Shown piece by piece: positions 12,474 through 26,569 of a stretch of DNA of 64,000 nucleotides. The DNA lies in NCBI RefSeq assembly GCF_051401765.1, contig NW_027480569.1, positions 1,052,944 through 1,116,943 on the forward strand, in the 5' to 3' direction. Below the pieces are notes generated by a model that was not told the DNA's origin, ran no database searches, and worked only from the letters and a program-made list of their open reading frames with translations. The position numbers and the translations under genes are program-made. The stretch's first letter is position 1, and each line of letters opens with the position of its first letter. The DNA is from Calliopsis andreniformis (Eukaryota; Arthropoda; Insecta; Hymenoptera; Andrenidae).

Positions 12474-13103
12474 AGGACTGAGGATTGAGGATTGAGAATT
12501 GAGGATTGATGTTTGAGGATTGAAGACTGAGGATTGGGTATTGAGGATTGAGGAATGAGGATTGAGGATTGAGGATTGAGGATCTAGCATTGGAGATTGA
12601 TTATTGAGTATTGAAGGTTGAGGATTGTGGATTGAGGATTGAGGATTGAGGATTGAGGATTGAGGATTGAGGATTGAGGATTGAGGATTGAGGATTGAGG
12701 ATTGAGGATTGAGGATTGAAGATTGAGTATTGATGATTGAATATTGAGGATTGAGGATTGAGGTTTGAGGATTGAGGATTGAGGATTGAGGATTGAGGAT
12801 TGAGTATTGAAGATTGAGTATTGATGCCTGAGGATTGAGGATCGAGGATTGAGGATTGAGGATTGGAGATTGATTATTGAGGATTGAAGATTGAGGATTG
12901 AGGATTGAGGATTGAGAATTGAGAATTGAGTATGTGGACTGAGGGTTGAGGATTGAGGTTTGAAGAATGAGGATTGAGGGTTGGGGAATGAGGGTTCAGG
13001 ATTGAGGATTGAGGATTGAGGATTGAGGATTGAGGATTGAGGATTGAAGATTGAGTTTTGATGATTGAATATTGAGGATAGAGGATTGAGGTTTGAGGAT
13101 TGA

Positions 13104-13205
13104 GGACGAGGACTGACGGTAGAGGATTTAGGTTTGAGGATTGAGGATTGAGGACTGAGGATTGAGGATGAGTGCTAAGCGTCGGGGATTGAGGTTCGAC
13201 GACTG
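13104..13205 (+). repeat. A-cassette, a3/a5 intermediate
   Basis: Core like subtype a5 (GATGAGTGCTAAGCG) but with the doubled CGACGACTGACGACTG end of a3. Confidence 0.85.
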
Positions 13206-13333
13206 ACGACTGAGGATTGAGGATTGAGAATTGAGGATTGATGTTTGAGGATTGAAGATTGAGGATTGGGTATTGAGGATTGAAGAATGAGGATTGAGGA
13301 TTGAGGATTGAGGATTGAGGATTGAGGATTGAG

Positions 13334-15217
13334 GATGTAGGATTGGAGATTGATTATTGAGTATTCAAGGTTGAGGATTGAGGATTGAGGATTGAGGATT
13401 GAGGATTGAGGATTGAGGATTCAGGATTGAAGATTGAGTATTGAGTATTGAAGGTTGAGGATTGTGGATTGAGGATTAAGGATTGAGGATTGAATATTGT
13501 AGATTGAGTATTGATGCCTGAGGATTGAGGATTGAGGATTGAGGATTGAGGATTGAGGATTGAAGATTGAGTATTGAGGATTGAAGATTGAGGGTTGAAG
13601 ATTGAGTATTGATGATTGAATATTGAGGATTGAGGATTGAGGATTGAGGATTGAGGATTGAGGATTGAGGATTGAGGATTGAGGATTGAAGATCGAGTAT
13701 TGATGATTGAATATTGAGGATTGAGGATTTAGGTTTGAGGATTGAGGATGAGTGCTAAGCGTCGGGGACTGAGATTCGACGACTGAGGACTGAGGATTGA
13801 GGATTGAGAATTGAGGATTGAGGATTGAGGATTGAGGATTGAGGATTGAGGATTGAGGATTGAGGATTGAGGATTGAGGATTGAGGATTGAAGATTGAGT
13901 ATTGATGATTGAATATTGAGGATTGAGGATTGAGGTTTGAGGATTGAGGATTGAGGATTGAGGATTGAGGATTGAGGATTGAGTATTGAAGATTGAGTAT
14001 TGATGCCTGAGGATTGAGGATCGAGGATAGAGTATTGAGGATTGGATATTGATTATTGAGGATTGAAGATTGAGGATTGAGGATTGAGGACTGAGAATTG
14101 AGAATTGAGTATGAGGACTGAGGGTTGAGGATTGAGCTTTGAGGAATGAGGATTGAGGGTTGGGGAATGAGGATTGAGGATTGAGGATTGAGGATTGAGC
14201 ATTGAAGATTGTGTATTGATGCCTGAGGATTGAGGATTGAGGATTGATGATTGAGGATCGAGGATTGAAGATTGAGAATTGAGGATTGAAGATTGAGGAT
14301 TGAGGATTGAGGATTGAGGATGGAGGATGCGGGCTGAGGGTTGAGGATTGAGGATTGAGAAATGAGGATTGAGGGTTGAGGATTGAAATTGAGGATTGGG
14401 TATTGAGGATTGAAGAATGAGGATTGAGGAATTAGGATTGAGGTTTGAGGATCGAGGATTGAAGATTGAGGATTGGGTATTGAGGATTGAAGAATGAGGA
14501 TTGAGGATTGAGGATTGAGGATTGAGGATTGAGGATTGGGTATTGAGGATTGAGGAATGAGGATTGAGGATTGAGGTTTAAGGATTGAGGATTGCAGATT
14601 GAGTATTGAGGATTGAAGATTGAGGATTGAGGATTGAGGATTGAGGATTCAGGGTTGAAGATTGAGGATTGAGGATTGAGGATTGAGGATTGAGGATTGA
14701 GGATTGAGGATTGAAGATTGAATATTGATGATTGAATATTGATGACTGCGGATTGAGGGTTGTGGATTGTGGACGAGGACTAAGGGTTGAATATTGATGT
14801 TTGAGGTCTGGGGACTAAGGATTGAGGATTGAGAATTGAGGATTGAGGATTGAGGATTGAAGATTGAGGATTGGGTATTTAGGATTGAAGAATGAGGATT
14901 GAGGATTGAGGTTTGAGGATTGAGGATTGAAGATTGAGTATTGATGATTGAATATTGAGGATTGAGGATTGAGGTTTGAGGATTGAGGATGAAGACTGAG
15001 GGTTGAGGATTGAGGTTTGAGGAACGAGGATTGAGGATTGAGGATTGAGGACTAAGGATTGACGATTGAGTATTGAAGATTGAGGATTGATGACTGAGGA
15101 TTCACGACTGAGAATTGAGGATTGAGGATTCATGATTGAAGATTGAGCATTGAGGATTGAATATTGAGGATTGAGGATTGAGGATAGAAGATTGAGGATT
15201 GAGGATTGAGGATTGAG
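13334..15217 (+). repeat. HOR block L3, copy 1 (1,884 bp)
   Basis: Starts at the mark GATGTAGGATTGGAG. It carries a 61-bp internally shortened A-cassette at 13,725, a C-cassette at 14,757 and a D-cassette at 14,988. It is followed directly by copy 2. Confidence 0.85.
13725..13785 (+). repeat. Shortened A-cassette, 61 bp
   Basis: The GGACGAGGACTGACGG opening is missing and the middle is shortened. It runs from GGATTTAGGTTTGAGG almost directly to GATGAGTGCTAAGCG and on to TTCGACGACTG. It sits in block L3 copy 1. Confidence 0.85.
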
Positions 15218-17094
15218 GATGTAGGATTGGAGATTGATTATTGAGTATTCAAGGTTGAGGATTGAGGATTGAGGATTGAGGATTGAGGATTGAGGATTGA
15301 GGATTCAGGATTGAAGATTGACTATTGAGCATTGAAGGTTGAGGATTGTGGATTGAGGATTAAGGATTGAGGATTGAATATTGTAGATTGAGTATTGATG
15401 CCTGAGGATTGAGGATTGAGGATTGAGGATTGAGGATTGAGGATTGAAGATTGAGTATTGAGGATTGAAGATTGAGGGTTGAAGATTGAGTATTGATGAT
15501 TGAATATTGAGGATTGAGGATTGAGGATCGAGGATTGAGGATTGAGGATTGAGGATTGAGGATTGAGGATTGAAGATCGAGTATTGATGATTGAATATTG
15601 AGGATTGAGGATTTAGGTTTGAGGATTGAGGATGAGTGCTAAGCGTCGGGGACTGAGATTCGCCGACTGAGGACTGAGGATTGAGGATTGAGAATTGAGG
15701 ATTGAGGATTGAGGATTGAGGATTGAGGATTGAGCATTGAGGATTGAGGATTGAGGATTGAGGATTGAGGATTGAAGATTGAGTATTGATGATTGAATAT
15801 TGAGGATTGAGGATTGAGGTTTGAGGATTGAGGATTGAGGATTGAGGATTGAGGATTGAGGATTGAGTATTGAAGATTGAGTATTGATGCCTGAGGATTG
15901 AGGATCGAGGATAGAGTATTGAGGATTGGATATTGATTATTGAGGATTGAAGATTGAGGATTGAGGATTGAGGACTGAGAATTGAGAATTGAGTATGAGG
16001 ACTGAGGGTTGAGGATTGAGCTTTGAGGAATGAGGATTGAGGGTTGGGGAATGAGGATTGAGGATTGAGGATTGAGGATTGAGCATTGAAGACTGTGTAT
16101 TGATGCCTGAGGATTGAGGATTGAGGATTGATGATTGAGGATCGAGGATTGAAGATTGAGAATTGAGGATTGAAGATTGAGGATTGAGGATTGAGGATTG
16201 AGGATGGAGGATGAGGGCTGAGGGTTGAGGATTGAGGATTGAGAAATGAGGATTGAGGGTTGAGGATTGAAATTGAGGATTGGGTGTTGAGGATTGAAGA
16301 ATGAGGATTGAGGAATTAGGATTGAGGTTTGAGGATCGAGGATTGAAGATTGAGGATTGGGTATTGAGGATTGAAGAATGAGGATTGAGGATTGAGGATT
16401 GAGGATTGAGGATTGAGGATTGGGTATTGAGGATTGAGGAATGAGGATTGAGGATTGAGGTTTAAGGATTGAGGATTGCAGATTGAGTATTGAGGATTGA
16501 AGATTGAGGATTGAGGATTGAGGATTGAGGATTCAGGGTTGAAGATTGAGGATTGAGGATTGAGGATTGAGGATTGAGGATTGAGGATTGAGGATTGAAG
16601 ATTGAATATTGATGATTGAATATTGATGACTGCGGATTGAGGGTTGTGGATTGTGGACGAGGACTAAGGGTTGAATGTTGATGTTTGAGGTCTGGGGACT
16701 AAGGATTGAGGATTGAGAATTGAGGATTGAGGATTGAGGATTGAAGATTGAGGATTGGGTATTTAGGATTGAAGAATGAGGATTGAGGATTGAGGTTTGA
16801 GGATTGAGGATTGAAGATTGAGTATTGATGATTGAATATTGAGGATTGAGGATTGAGGTTTGAGGATTGAGGATGAAGACTGAGGGTTGAGGATTGAGGT
16901 TTGAGGAACGAGGATTGAGGATTGAGGACTAAGGATTGACGATTGAGTATTGAAGATTGAGGATTGATGACTGAGGATTGACGACTGAGAATTGAGGATT
17001 GAGGATTCATGATTGAAGATTGAGCATTGAGGATTGAATATTGAGGATTGAGGATTGAGGATAGAAGATTGAGGATTGAGGATTGAGGATTGAG
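15218..17094 (+). repeat. HOR block L3, copy 2 (1,877 bp)
   Basis: Begins with the same GATGTAGGATTGGAG mark and repeats copy 1 in order: shortened A-cassette 15,609, C-cassette 16,641, D-cassette 16,872. It is one heptamer shorter than copy 1. The shortened A-cassette has CGCCGACTG where the others have CGACGACTG. Confidence 0.85.
15609..15669 (+). repeat. Shortened A-cassette, 61 bp
   Basis: Second shortened copy, in L3 copy 2; it ends CGCCGACTG instead of CGACGACTG. Confidence 0.85.
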
Positions 17095-18065
17095 GATGTA
17101 GGATTGGAGATTGATTATTGAGTATTCAAGGTTGAGGATTGAGGATTGAGGATTGAGGATTGAGGATTGAGGATTGAGGATTCAGGATTGAAGATTGAGT
17201 ATTGAGTATTGAAGGTTGAGGATTGTGGATTGAGGATTAAGGATTGAGGATTGAATATTGTAGATTGAGTATTGATGCCTGAGGATTGAGGATTGAGGAT
17301 TGAGGATTGAGGATTGAGGATTGAAGATTGAGTATTGAGGATTGAAGATTGAGGGTTGAAGATTGAGTATTGATGATTGAATATTGAGGATTGAGGATTG
17401 AGGATTGAGGATTGAGGATTGAGGATTGAGGATTGAGGATTGAGGATTGAAGATCGAGTATTGATGATTGAATATTGAGGATTGAGGATTTAGGTTTGAG
17501 GATTGAGGATGAGTGCTAAGCGTCGGGGACTGAGATTCGACGACTGAGGACTGAGGATTGAGGATTGAGAATTGAGGATTGAGGATTGAGGATTGAGGAT
17601 TGAGGATTGAGGATTGAGGATTGAGGATTGAGGATTGAGGATTGAGGATTGAAGATTGAGTATTGATGATTGAATATTGAGGATTGAGGATTGAGGTTTG
17701 AGGATTGAGGATTGAGGATTGAGGATTGAGGATTGAGGATTGAGTATTGAAGATTGAGTATTGATGCCTGAGGATTGAGGATCGAGGATAGAGTATTGAG
17801 GATTGGATATTGATTATTGAGGATTGAAGATTGAGGATTGAGGATTGAGGACTGAGAATTGAGAATTGAGTATGAGGACTGAGGGTTGAGGATTGAGCTT
17901 TGAGGAATGAGGATTGAGGGTTGGGGAATGAGGATTGAGGATTGAGGATTGAGGATTGAGCATTGAAGATTGTGTATTGATGCCTGAGGATTGAGGATTG
18001 AGGATTGATGATTGAGGATCGAGGATTGAAGATTGAGAATTGAGGATTGAAGATTGAGGATTGAG
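17095..18065 (+). repeat. HOR block L3, copy 3 (partial)
   Basis: Follows copy 2 at offset 1,877, with the shortened A-cassette at 17,486. At about 18,065 the text jumps ahead to material equivalent to about 16,313 of copy 2, so a stretch is missing. The D-bearing part reappears at 18,330-18,540 (D-cassette 18,395) after further rearrangement. Confidence 0.8.
17486..17546 (+). repeat. Shortened A-cassette, 61 bp
   Basis: Third shortened copy, in L3 copy 3. Confidence 0.85.
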
Positions 18066-20108
18066 GAATTAGGATTGAGGTTTGAGGATCGAGGATTGAA
18101 GATTGAGGATCGGGTATTGAGGATTGAAGAATGAGGATTGAGGATTGAGGATTGAGGATTGAGGATTGAAGATTGAGTGTTGAGGACTGAAGATTGAGGA
18201 TTGAGGATTGAGGATTGAGGATTGAGGATTGAAGATTGAGTATTGAGGATCGAAGATTGAGGATTGAGTATTGAGGATTGAGGATTCAGGGTTGAAGATT
18301 GAGGATTGAGGATTGAGGATTGAGGATTGAGGATTGAAGATTGAGTATTGATGATTGAATATTGAGGATTGAGGATTGAGGTTTGAGGATTGAGGATGAA
18401 GACTGAGGGTTGAGGATTGAGGTTTGAGGAACGAGGATTGAGGATTGAGGATTGAGGACTAAGGATTGACGATTGAGTATTGAAGATTGAGGATTGATGA
18501 CTGAGGATTGACGACTGAGAATTGAGGATTGAGGATTCATGATTGAAGATTGAGCATTGAGGATTGAATATTGAGGATTGAGGATTGAGGATAGAGGATT
18601 GAGGATTGAGGATTGAGGATTGAAGATTGAGTATTGAGTATTGAAGGTTGAGGATTGTGGATTGAGGATTAAGGACTGAGGATTGAATATTGTAGATTGA
18701 GTATTGATGCCTGAGGATTGAGGATTGAGGATTGAGGATTGAAACTGAGGATTGGGTATTGAGGATTGAAGAATGAGGATTGAGGAATTAGGATTGAGGA
18801 TTGAGGATTGAGGATTGAAGATTGAGGATTGGGTATTGAGGATTGAAGAATGAGGATTGAGGATTGAGGATTGGGGATTGAGGATTGAAGATTAGTGTTG
18901 AGGATTGAAGATTGAGGATTGAGGATTGAGGATTGAGGATTGAGGATTGAAGATTGGGTATTGAGGATTGAAGATTGAGGATTGAGTATTGAGGATTGAG
19001 GATTCAGGGTTGAAAATTGAGGATTGAGTATCGAGGATTGAGGATTGAGGATTGAGGATTGAAGATTGAATATTGATGATTGAATATTGAGGACTGAGGA
19101 TTGAGCGTTGTGGATTGAGGACGAGGGCTGAGGGTTGAATGTTGATGTTTGAGGTCTGAGTATTAAGGATTGAGGATTGAGGATTGAGGTTTGAGGATTG
19201 AGGATGAAGACTGAGGGTTGAGGATTGAGGTTTGAGGAACGAGGATTGAGGATTGAGGATTGAGGACTAAGGATTGACGATTGAGTATTGAAGATTGAGG
19301 ATTGATGACTGAGGATTGACGACTGAGAATTGAGGATTGAGGATTGATGATTGAAGATTGAGTATTGAGGATTGAATATTGCGGATTCAGGATTGAGGAT
19401 TGAGGATTGAAGATTGAGTATTGAGGATTGAAGATTGATGATTGAGTATTGAGGATTGAGGATTCAGGGTTGAAGATTGAGGATTGAGGATTGAGGATTG
19501 AGGATTGAGGATTGAGGATTGGGTGTTTAGTATTGAAGAATGAGGATTGAGGATTGAGGTTTGAGGATTGAGGATTGAAGATTGAGTATTGATGATTGAA
19601 TATTGAGGGTTGAGGATTGAGGTTTGAGGATTGAGGATGAAGACTGAGGGTTGAGGGTTGAGGGTTGAGGAACGAGGATCGAGGATTGAGGATTGAGGAC
19701 TAAGGATTGACGATTGAGTATTGAAGATTGAGGATTGATGACTGAGGATTGACGACTGAGAATTGAGGATTGAGGATTGATGATTGAAGATTGAGGGTTG
19801 AAGATTGGGTATTGATGATTGAAGATTGAGTATTGAGGATTGAATATTGAGGATTGAGGATTGAGGATTGAAGATTGAGTATTGAGGATTGAATATTGAG
19901 GATTGAGGATTGAGGATTGAGGATTGAGGATTGAGGATTGAAGATTGAGTATTGAGGATTGAAGATTGAGGGTTAAAGATGAGTATTGATGATTGAATAT
20001 TGAGGATTGAGGATTGAGGATTGAGGATTGAGGATTGAGGATTGAGGATTGAAGATTGAGAATTGATGATTGAATATTGAGGATTGAGGATTGAGGTTTG
20101 AGGATTGA

Positions 20109-20210
20109 GGACGAGGACTGACGGTAGAGGATTTAGGTTTGAGGATTGAGGATTGAGGGATGAGGATTGAGGATGAGTGCTAAGGGTCGGGGATTGATGT
20201 TCGACGACTG
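20109..20210 (+). repeat. A-cassette, subtype a1
   Basis: Shares the GAGGGATGAGG and GATGTTCGACG marks with 2,151, 17,958 bp away. Confidence 0.85.
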
Positions 20211-22704
20211 AGGACTGAGGATTGAGGATTGAGAATTGAGGATAGATGTTTGAGGATTGAAGATTGAGGATTGAGGATTGAGGATTGAGGATTGAGGAAT
20301 GAGGATTGAAGATTGAGTATTGAGGATTGAAGATTGAGGATAGAGGATTGAGTACTGAGGATGGAGGATGAGGGCTGAGGGTTGAGGATTGAGGATTGAG
20401 AAATGAGGATTGAGGATTGAGGATTGAAATTGAGGATTGGGTATTGAGGATTGAAGAATGAGGATTGAGGAATTAGGATTGAGGATTGAGGACTGAGGAT
20501 TGAAGATTGAGGATTGGGTATTGAGGATTGAAGTATGAGGATTGAGGATTGAGGATTGAGGATTGAGGATTGAGGACGAGGACTGAGGGCTGAATATTGA
20601 CGTTTGAGGTCTGAGGATTAAGGATTGAGGATTGAGAATTGAGTATTAAGGATTGAGGATTGAAGATTGAGGATTGGGTATTTAGGATTGAAGAATGAGG
20701 ATTGAGGATTGAGGTTTTAGGATTGAGGATTGAATATTGTAGATTGAGTATTGATACCTGAGTATTGAGGATTGAGGATTGAGGATTGAGGATTGAGGAT
20801 TGAGGATTGAGGATTGAAGATTGACTATTGAGGATTGAAGATTGAGGGTTGAAGATTGCGTATTGATGATTCAATATTGAGGATTGAGGATTGAGGATTG
20901 AGGATTGAGGATTGAGGATTGAGGATTGAAGATTGAGTATTGATGATTGAATATTGAGGACTGAAGAATGAGGATTGAGGATTGAGGATTGAGGATTGAG
21001 GATTGAGGATTGAGGATCGAAGATTGAGTATTGATGATTGAATATTGGGGATTGAGGATTGAGGTTTGAGGATTGAGGATTGAGGATTGAGGATTGAGGA
21101 TTGAGTATTGAAGATTGAGTATTGATGCCTGAGGATTGAGGATCGAGGATTGAGGATTGAGGATTGGAGATTGACTATTGAGGATTGAAGATTGAGGATT
21201 GAGGATTGAGGATTGAGAATTGAGAATAGAGTATGAGGACTGAGGGTTGAGGATTGTGGTTTGAGGAATGAGGACTGAGGGTTGGGGAATGAGGATTGAG
21301 GATTGAGGATTGAGCATTGAGGATTGAAGATTGAGTACTGGGGATTGGGGATTGAAGATTGAGGATTAAGGATTGAAGATTGGGGATTGAGGATCTAGAA
21401 TTGGAGATTGATTATTGAGGACTGAAGATTGAGGATTGAGAATTGAGGATTGAGAATTGAGAATTGAGTATGAGGACTGAGGGTTGAGGATTGAGGTTTG
21501 AGGAATGAGGATTGAGGGTTGAGGATTGAGGATTGAGGATTGCGGATTGAAGATTGAGTATTGATGATTGAATATTGAGGATTGAGGATTGAGGTTTGAG
21601 GATTGAGGATTGAGTATTGAGGATTGAGGGTTGAGTATTGAGAATTGAGAATTGAGTATGAGGACTGAGGGTTGAGGGTTGAGGTTTGAGGAATGAGGAT
21701 TGAGGGTTGGGGAATGAGGATTGAGGATTGAGGATTGAGGATTGAGCATTAAAGATTGAGTATTGGTGCCTGAGGATTGAGGATTGGGGATTGAGGATTG
21801 AGGATTGAGGATTGAGCATTGAAGATTGAGTATTGATGCCTGAGGATTGGGTATTGAGGATTGAAGAATGAGGATTGAGGATTGAGGATTGAGGATTGAG
21901 GATTGAGGATCTAGGATTGGAGATTGATTATTGAGTATTCAAGGTTGAGGATTGTGGATTGAGGATTGAGGATTGATGATTGAGGATTGAGGGTTGAGGA
22001 TTGAGGATTGAGGATTGAGGATTGAGGATTGAGGATTGAGGATTGAAGATTAAGGATTGGGTATTTAGGATTGACGAGTGAGGATTAAGGATTGAGGTTT
22101 GAGGATTGATAATTGAATATTGAGGATTGAGGATTGAGGTTTGAGGATTGAGGATGAAGACTGAGGGTTGAGGATTGAGGTTTGAGGAACGAGGATTGAG
22201 GATTGAGGATTGAGGACTAAGGATTGACGATTGAGTATTGAAGATTGAGGATTGATGACTGAGGATTGACGACTGAGAATTGAGGATTGAGGATTGCTGA
22301 TTGAAGATTGAGTATTGAAGGTTGAATTTTGCGGATTGAATATTGCGGATTGAGGATTGAGGATTGAGTATTGAGGATTGAAGATTGAGGGTTGAAGATT
22401 GAGTATTGATGATTGAAGATTGAGTATTGAGGATTGAATATAAGAGGATTGAGGATTGAGGATTGAAGATTGAGTATTGAGGATTGAATATTGAGGATTG
22501 AGGTTTGAGGATTGAGGATTGAGGATTGAGGATTGAAGATTCAGTATTGAGGATTGAAGGTTGAGGGTTGAAGATTGAGTACTGATGATTGAATATTGAG
22601 GATTGAGGATTGAGGATTGAGGATTGAGGATTGAGGATTGAGGATTGAAGATTGAGTATTGATGATTGAATATTGAGGATTGAGGATTGAGGTTTGAGGA
22701 TTGA

Positions 22705-22806
22705 GGACGAGGACTGACGGTAGAGGATTTAGGTTTGAGGATTGAGGATTGAGGGATGAGGATTGAGGATGAGTGCTAAGGGTCGGGGATTGATGTTCGA
22801 CGACTG
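22705..22806 (+). repeat. A-cassette, subtype a1
   Basis: Third a1 copy, 2,596 bp after 20,109. Confidence 0.85.
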
Positions 22807-24035
22807 AGGACTGAGGATTGAGGATTGAGAATTGAGGATAGATGTTTGAGGATTGAAGATTGAGGATTGAGGATTGAGGATTGAGGAATGAGGATTGAAG
22901 ATTGAGTATTGAGGATTGAAGATTGAGGATAGAGGATTGAGTACTGAGGATGGAGGATGAGGGCTGAGGGTTGAGGATTGAGGATTGAGAAATGAGGATT
23001 GAGGATTGAGGATTGAAATTGAGGATTGGGTATTGAGGATTGAAGAATGCGGATTGAGGAATTAGGATTGAGGATTGAGGATTGAGGATTGAAGATTGAG
23101 GATTGGGTATTGAGGATTGAAGAATGAGGATTGAGGACTGAGGATTGAGGATTGAGGATTGAAGGTTGAGTGTTGAGGATTGAAAATTGAGGATTGAGGA
23201 TTGACGATTGAGGATTGAGGATTGAAGATTGAGTATTGAGGATTGAAGATGGAGGATTGAGTATTGAGGATTGAGGATTCAGGGTTGAAGATTGAGGATT
23301 GAGGATTGAGGATTGAGGATTGAGGATTGTGGATTGAAGATTGAATATTTATGATTGAATATTGAGGACTGAGGATTGAGGGTTGTGGATTGAGGACGAG
23401 GACTGAGGGTTGGATATTGATGTTTGAGGTCTGAGGATTAAGGATTGAGGCTTGAGAATTGAGGATTGAGGATTAAGGATTGAAGATTAAGGATTGGGTA
23501 TTTAGGATTGAAGAATGAGGATTGAGGATTGAGGTTTGAGGATTGGGGATTGAAGATTGAGTATTAATGATTGAATATTGAGGATTGAGGATTGAGGTTT
23601 GAGGATTGAGGATGAAGACTGAGGGTTGAGAATTGAGGATTGAGGATTGATGATTGAAGGTTCAGTATTGAGGATTGAATATTGCGGATTGAGGATTGAG
23701 GATTGAGGATTGAGGATTGAGGATTGAGGATTGAAGATTGAGTATTGAGTATTGAAGGTTGAGGATTGTGGATTGAGGATTAAGGATTGAGGATTGAATA
23801 TTGTAGATTGAGTATTGATGCCTGAGGATTGAGGATTGAGTATTGAGGATTGAGGATTGAGGATGGAAGATTAAGCACTGAGGATTGAAGATTGAGGGTT
23901 GAAGATTGAGTATTGATGATTGAATATTGAGGATTGAGGATTGAGGATTGAGGATTGAGGATTGAGGATTGAGGATTGAAGATTGAGTATTGCTGATTGA
24001 ATATTGAGGATTGGGGATTGAGGTTTGAGGATTGA

Positions 24036-24137
24036 GGACGAGGACTGACGGTAGAGGATTTAGGTTTGAGGATTGAGGATTGAGGACTGAGGATTGAGGA
24101 TGCGTGCTAAGCGTCGGGGATTGAGATTCGACGACTG
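24036..24137 (+). repeat. A-cassette, subtype a2
   Basis: Carries GATGCGTGCTAAGCG and GAGATTCGACG; followed by GAGGACAGAGGACTCAGG instead of the usual units. Confidence 0.85.
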
Positions 24138-24479
24138 AGGACAGAGGACTCAGGATTGAGAATTGAGGATTGATGTTTGAGGATTGAAGATTGAGGATTG
24201 TGTATTGAGGATTGAGGAATGAGGATTGAGGATTGAGGATTCAGGATTGAGGATTGAGTATTGAGGATTGAGGATTGAGGATTGAGGATTGAAGATTGAG
24301 TATTGAGTATTGAAGGTTGAGGATTGTGGATTGAGGATTGATGATTGAATATTGAGGATTGAGGATTGAGGTTTGAGGATTGAGGATTGAGGATTGAGGA
24401 TTGAAGGTTGAGTATTGAGGATTGAAGATTGAGGATTGAAGATTGAGTATTGAGTATTGAAGGTTGAGGATTGTGTATT

Positions 24480-25715
24480 GAGGATTGAGGATTGATGATT
24501 GAAGATTGAGGATTGGGTATTTAGGATTGAAGAATGAGGATTGAGGATTGAGGTATGAGGATTGAGGATTGAAGATTGAGTATTGATGATTGAATATTGA
24601 GGATTGAGGATTGAGGATTGACGACTGAGTATTGAGGATTGAGGATTGCTGATTGAAGATTCAGTATTGAGGATTGAATGTTGCGGATTGAGGATTGAGG
24701 ATTGAGGATTGAGAATTGAGGATTGAGGATTGAGGATTGAAGATTGAGTATTGAGTGTTGAAGGTTGAGGATTGTGGATTGAGAATTAAGGATTGAGGAT
24801 TGAATATTGTAGATTGAGTATTGATGCCTGAGTATTGAGGATTGAGGATTGAGGGTTGAGGATTGAGGATTGAAGATTGAGTATTGAGGATTGAAGATTG
24901 AGGGTTGAAGATTGAGTATTGATGATTGAATATTGAGGATTGAGGATTGAGGATTGAGGATTGAGGATTGAGGATAGAGGATTGAGGATTGAAGATTGAG
25001 TATTGATGATTGAATATTGAGGATTGAGGATTGAGGTTTGAGGATTGAGGACGAGGACTGACGGTAGAGGATTTAGGTTTGAGGATTGAGGATTGAGGAC
25101 TGAGGATTGAGGATGAGTGCTAAGCGTCGGGGATTGAGGTTCGACGACTGAGGACTGAGGATTGAGGATTGAGAATTGTGGATTGATGTTTGAGGATTGA
25201 AGATTGAGGATTGGGTATTGAGGATTGAAGAATGAGGATTGAGAATTGAGGATTGAGGATTGAGGATTGAAGATTGAGTATTGATGATTGAATATTGAGG
25301 ATTGAGGATTGAGGATTGAGGATTGAAGATTGAGTATTGGGGATTGAAGATTGAGGATTGAGTATTGAAGGTTGAGGATTCAGGGTTGAAAATTAAGGAT
25401 TGAGGATTGAGGATTGAGGATTGAGGATTGAGGATTGAAGATTGAATATTGATGATTGAATATTGAGAATTGAGGATTGAGGGTTGTGGATTGAGGACGA
25501 GGACTGAGGGTTGAATATTGATGTTTGAGGTCTGAGGATTAAGGATTGAGGATTGAGAATTGAGTATTGAGGATTGAGGATTGAAGATTGAGGATTGGGT
25601 GTTTAGTATTGAAGAATGAGGATTGAGGATTGAGGTTTGAGGATTGAGGATTGAACATTGAGTATTGATGATTGAATATTGAGGATTGAGGATTGAGGAT
25701 TGAGGATTGAGGATT
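24480..25715 (+). repeat. Duplicated block L4, copy 1
   Basis: Matches 27,452-28,687 at a constant offset of 2,972 bp. It includes the A-cassette at 25,049 (28,021 in the partner) and the C-cassette at 25,481 (28,453). Only a few substitutions were seen. Confidence 0.85.
25049..25150 (+). repeat. A-cassette, subtype a5
   Basis: Subtype a5 has GATGAGTGCTAAGCG, GTCGGGGATTG and GAGGTTCGACG. Copy in block L4. Confidence 0.85.
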
Positions 25716-26569
25716 GAAGATTGAGTATTGATGATTGAATATTGAGGATTGAAGAATGAGTATTGAGGATTGAGGATTGAGGATTGAGGATAGAGGATCT
25801 AGGATTGGAAATTGATTATTGAGTATTGAAGGCTGAGGATTGTGGATTGAGGATTGAGGATTGAGGATTGAGGATTGAGGATTGAGGATTGAGGATTGAG
25901 GATTGAGGATTGAGGATTGAGGATCGAAGATTGAGTATTGATGATTGAATATTGAGGATTGAGGATTGAGGTTTGAGGATTGAGGATTGAGGATTGAGGA
26001 TTGAGGATTGAGTATTGGAGATTGAGTATTGATGCCTGAGGATTGAGGATCGAGGATTGAGGATTGAGGATTGGAGATTGACTATTGAGGATTGAAGATT
26101 GAGGATTGAGGATTGAGGATTGAGAATTGAGAATTGAGTATGAGGGCTGAGGGTTGAGGATTGAGGTTTGAGGAATGAGGACTGAGGGTTGGGGAATGAG
26201 GATTGAGGATTGAGGATTGAGGATTGAGCATTGAAGGTTGAGTATTGATGCCTGAGGATTGAGGATTGAGGATTGATGATTGAGGATCGAGGATTGAAGA
26301 TTGAGAATTGAGGATTGAAGATTGAGGGTTGAGGATTGAGGATTGAGGATGGAGGATGAGGGCTGAGGGTTGAGGGTTGAGGATTGAGAAATGAGGATTC
26401 AGGATTGAGGATTGAAATTGAGGATTGGGTATTGAGGATTGAAGAATGAGGATTGAGGAGTTAGGATTGAGGATTGAGGATTGAGGATTGAAGATTGAGG
26501 ATTGGGTATTGAGGGTTGAAGAATGAGGATTGAGGATTGAGGATTGACGATTGAGTATTGAAGATTGAG

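Larger units (their letters stand above)
12100..13333 (+). repeat. Partial further copy of the L2 block
   Basis: A-cassettes at 12,372 and 13,104 correspond to 9,430 and 10,169 with offsets of 2,942 and 2,935, so exactly one 7-bp unit was lost between them. A pure run of 13 units at 12,629-12,719 replaces the 14-unit run of the other copies. The short piece before it (about 11,800-12,100) holds a D-cassette at 11,905 and is not obviously part of the copy. Confidence 0.7.
18066..24479 (+). repeat. Mixed domain A stretch with many short shared segments
   Basis: No gene or unique sequence. D-cassettes lie at 18,395, 19,203, 19,636, 22,153 and, cut short, 23,611. A-cassettes lie at 20,109, 22,705 and 24,036. 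C-cassettes lie at 19,105 and 23,380, with a headless one near 20,571. The segments around 20,109 and 22,705 share one A-cassette subtype with 2,151 and resemble 1,800-2,550. The part at 20,880-22,010 has frequent variant units with short canonical runs between them. Confidence 0.75.
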
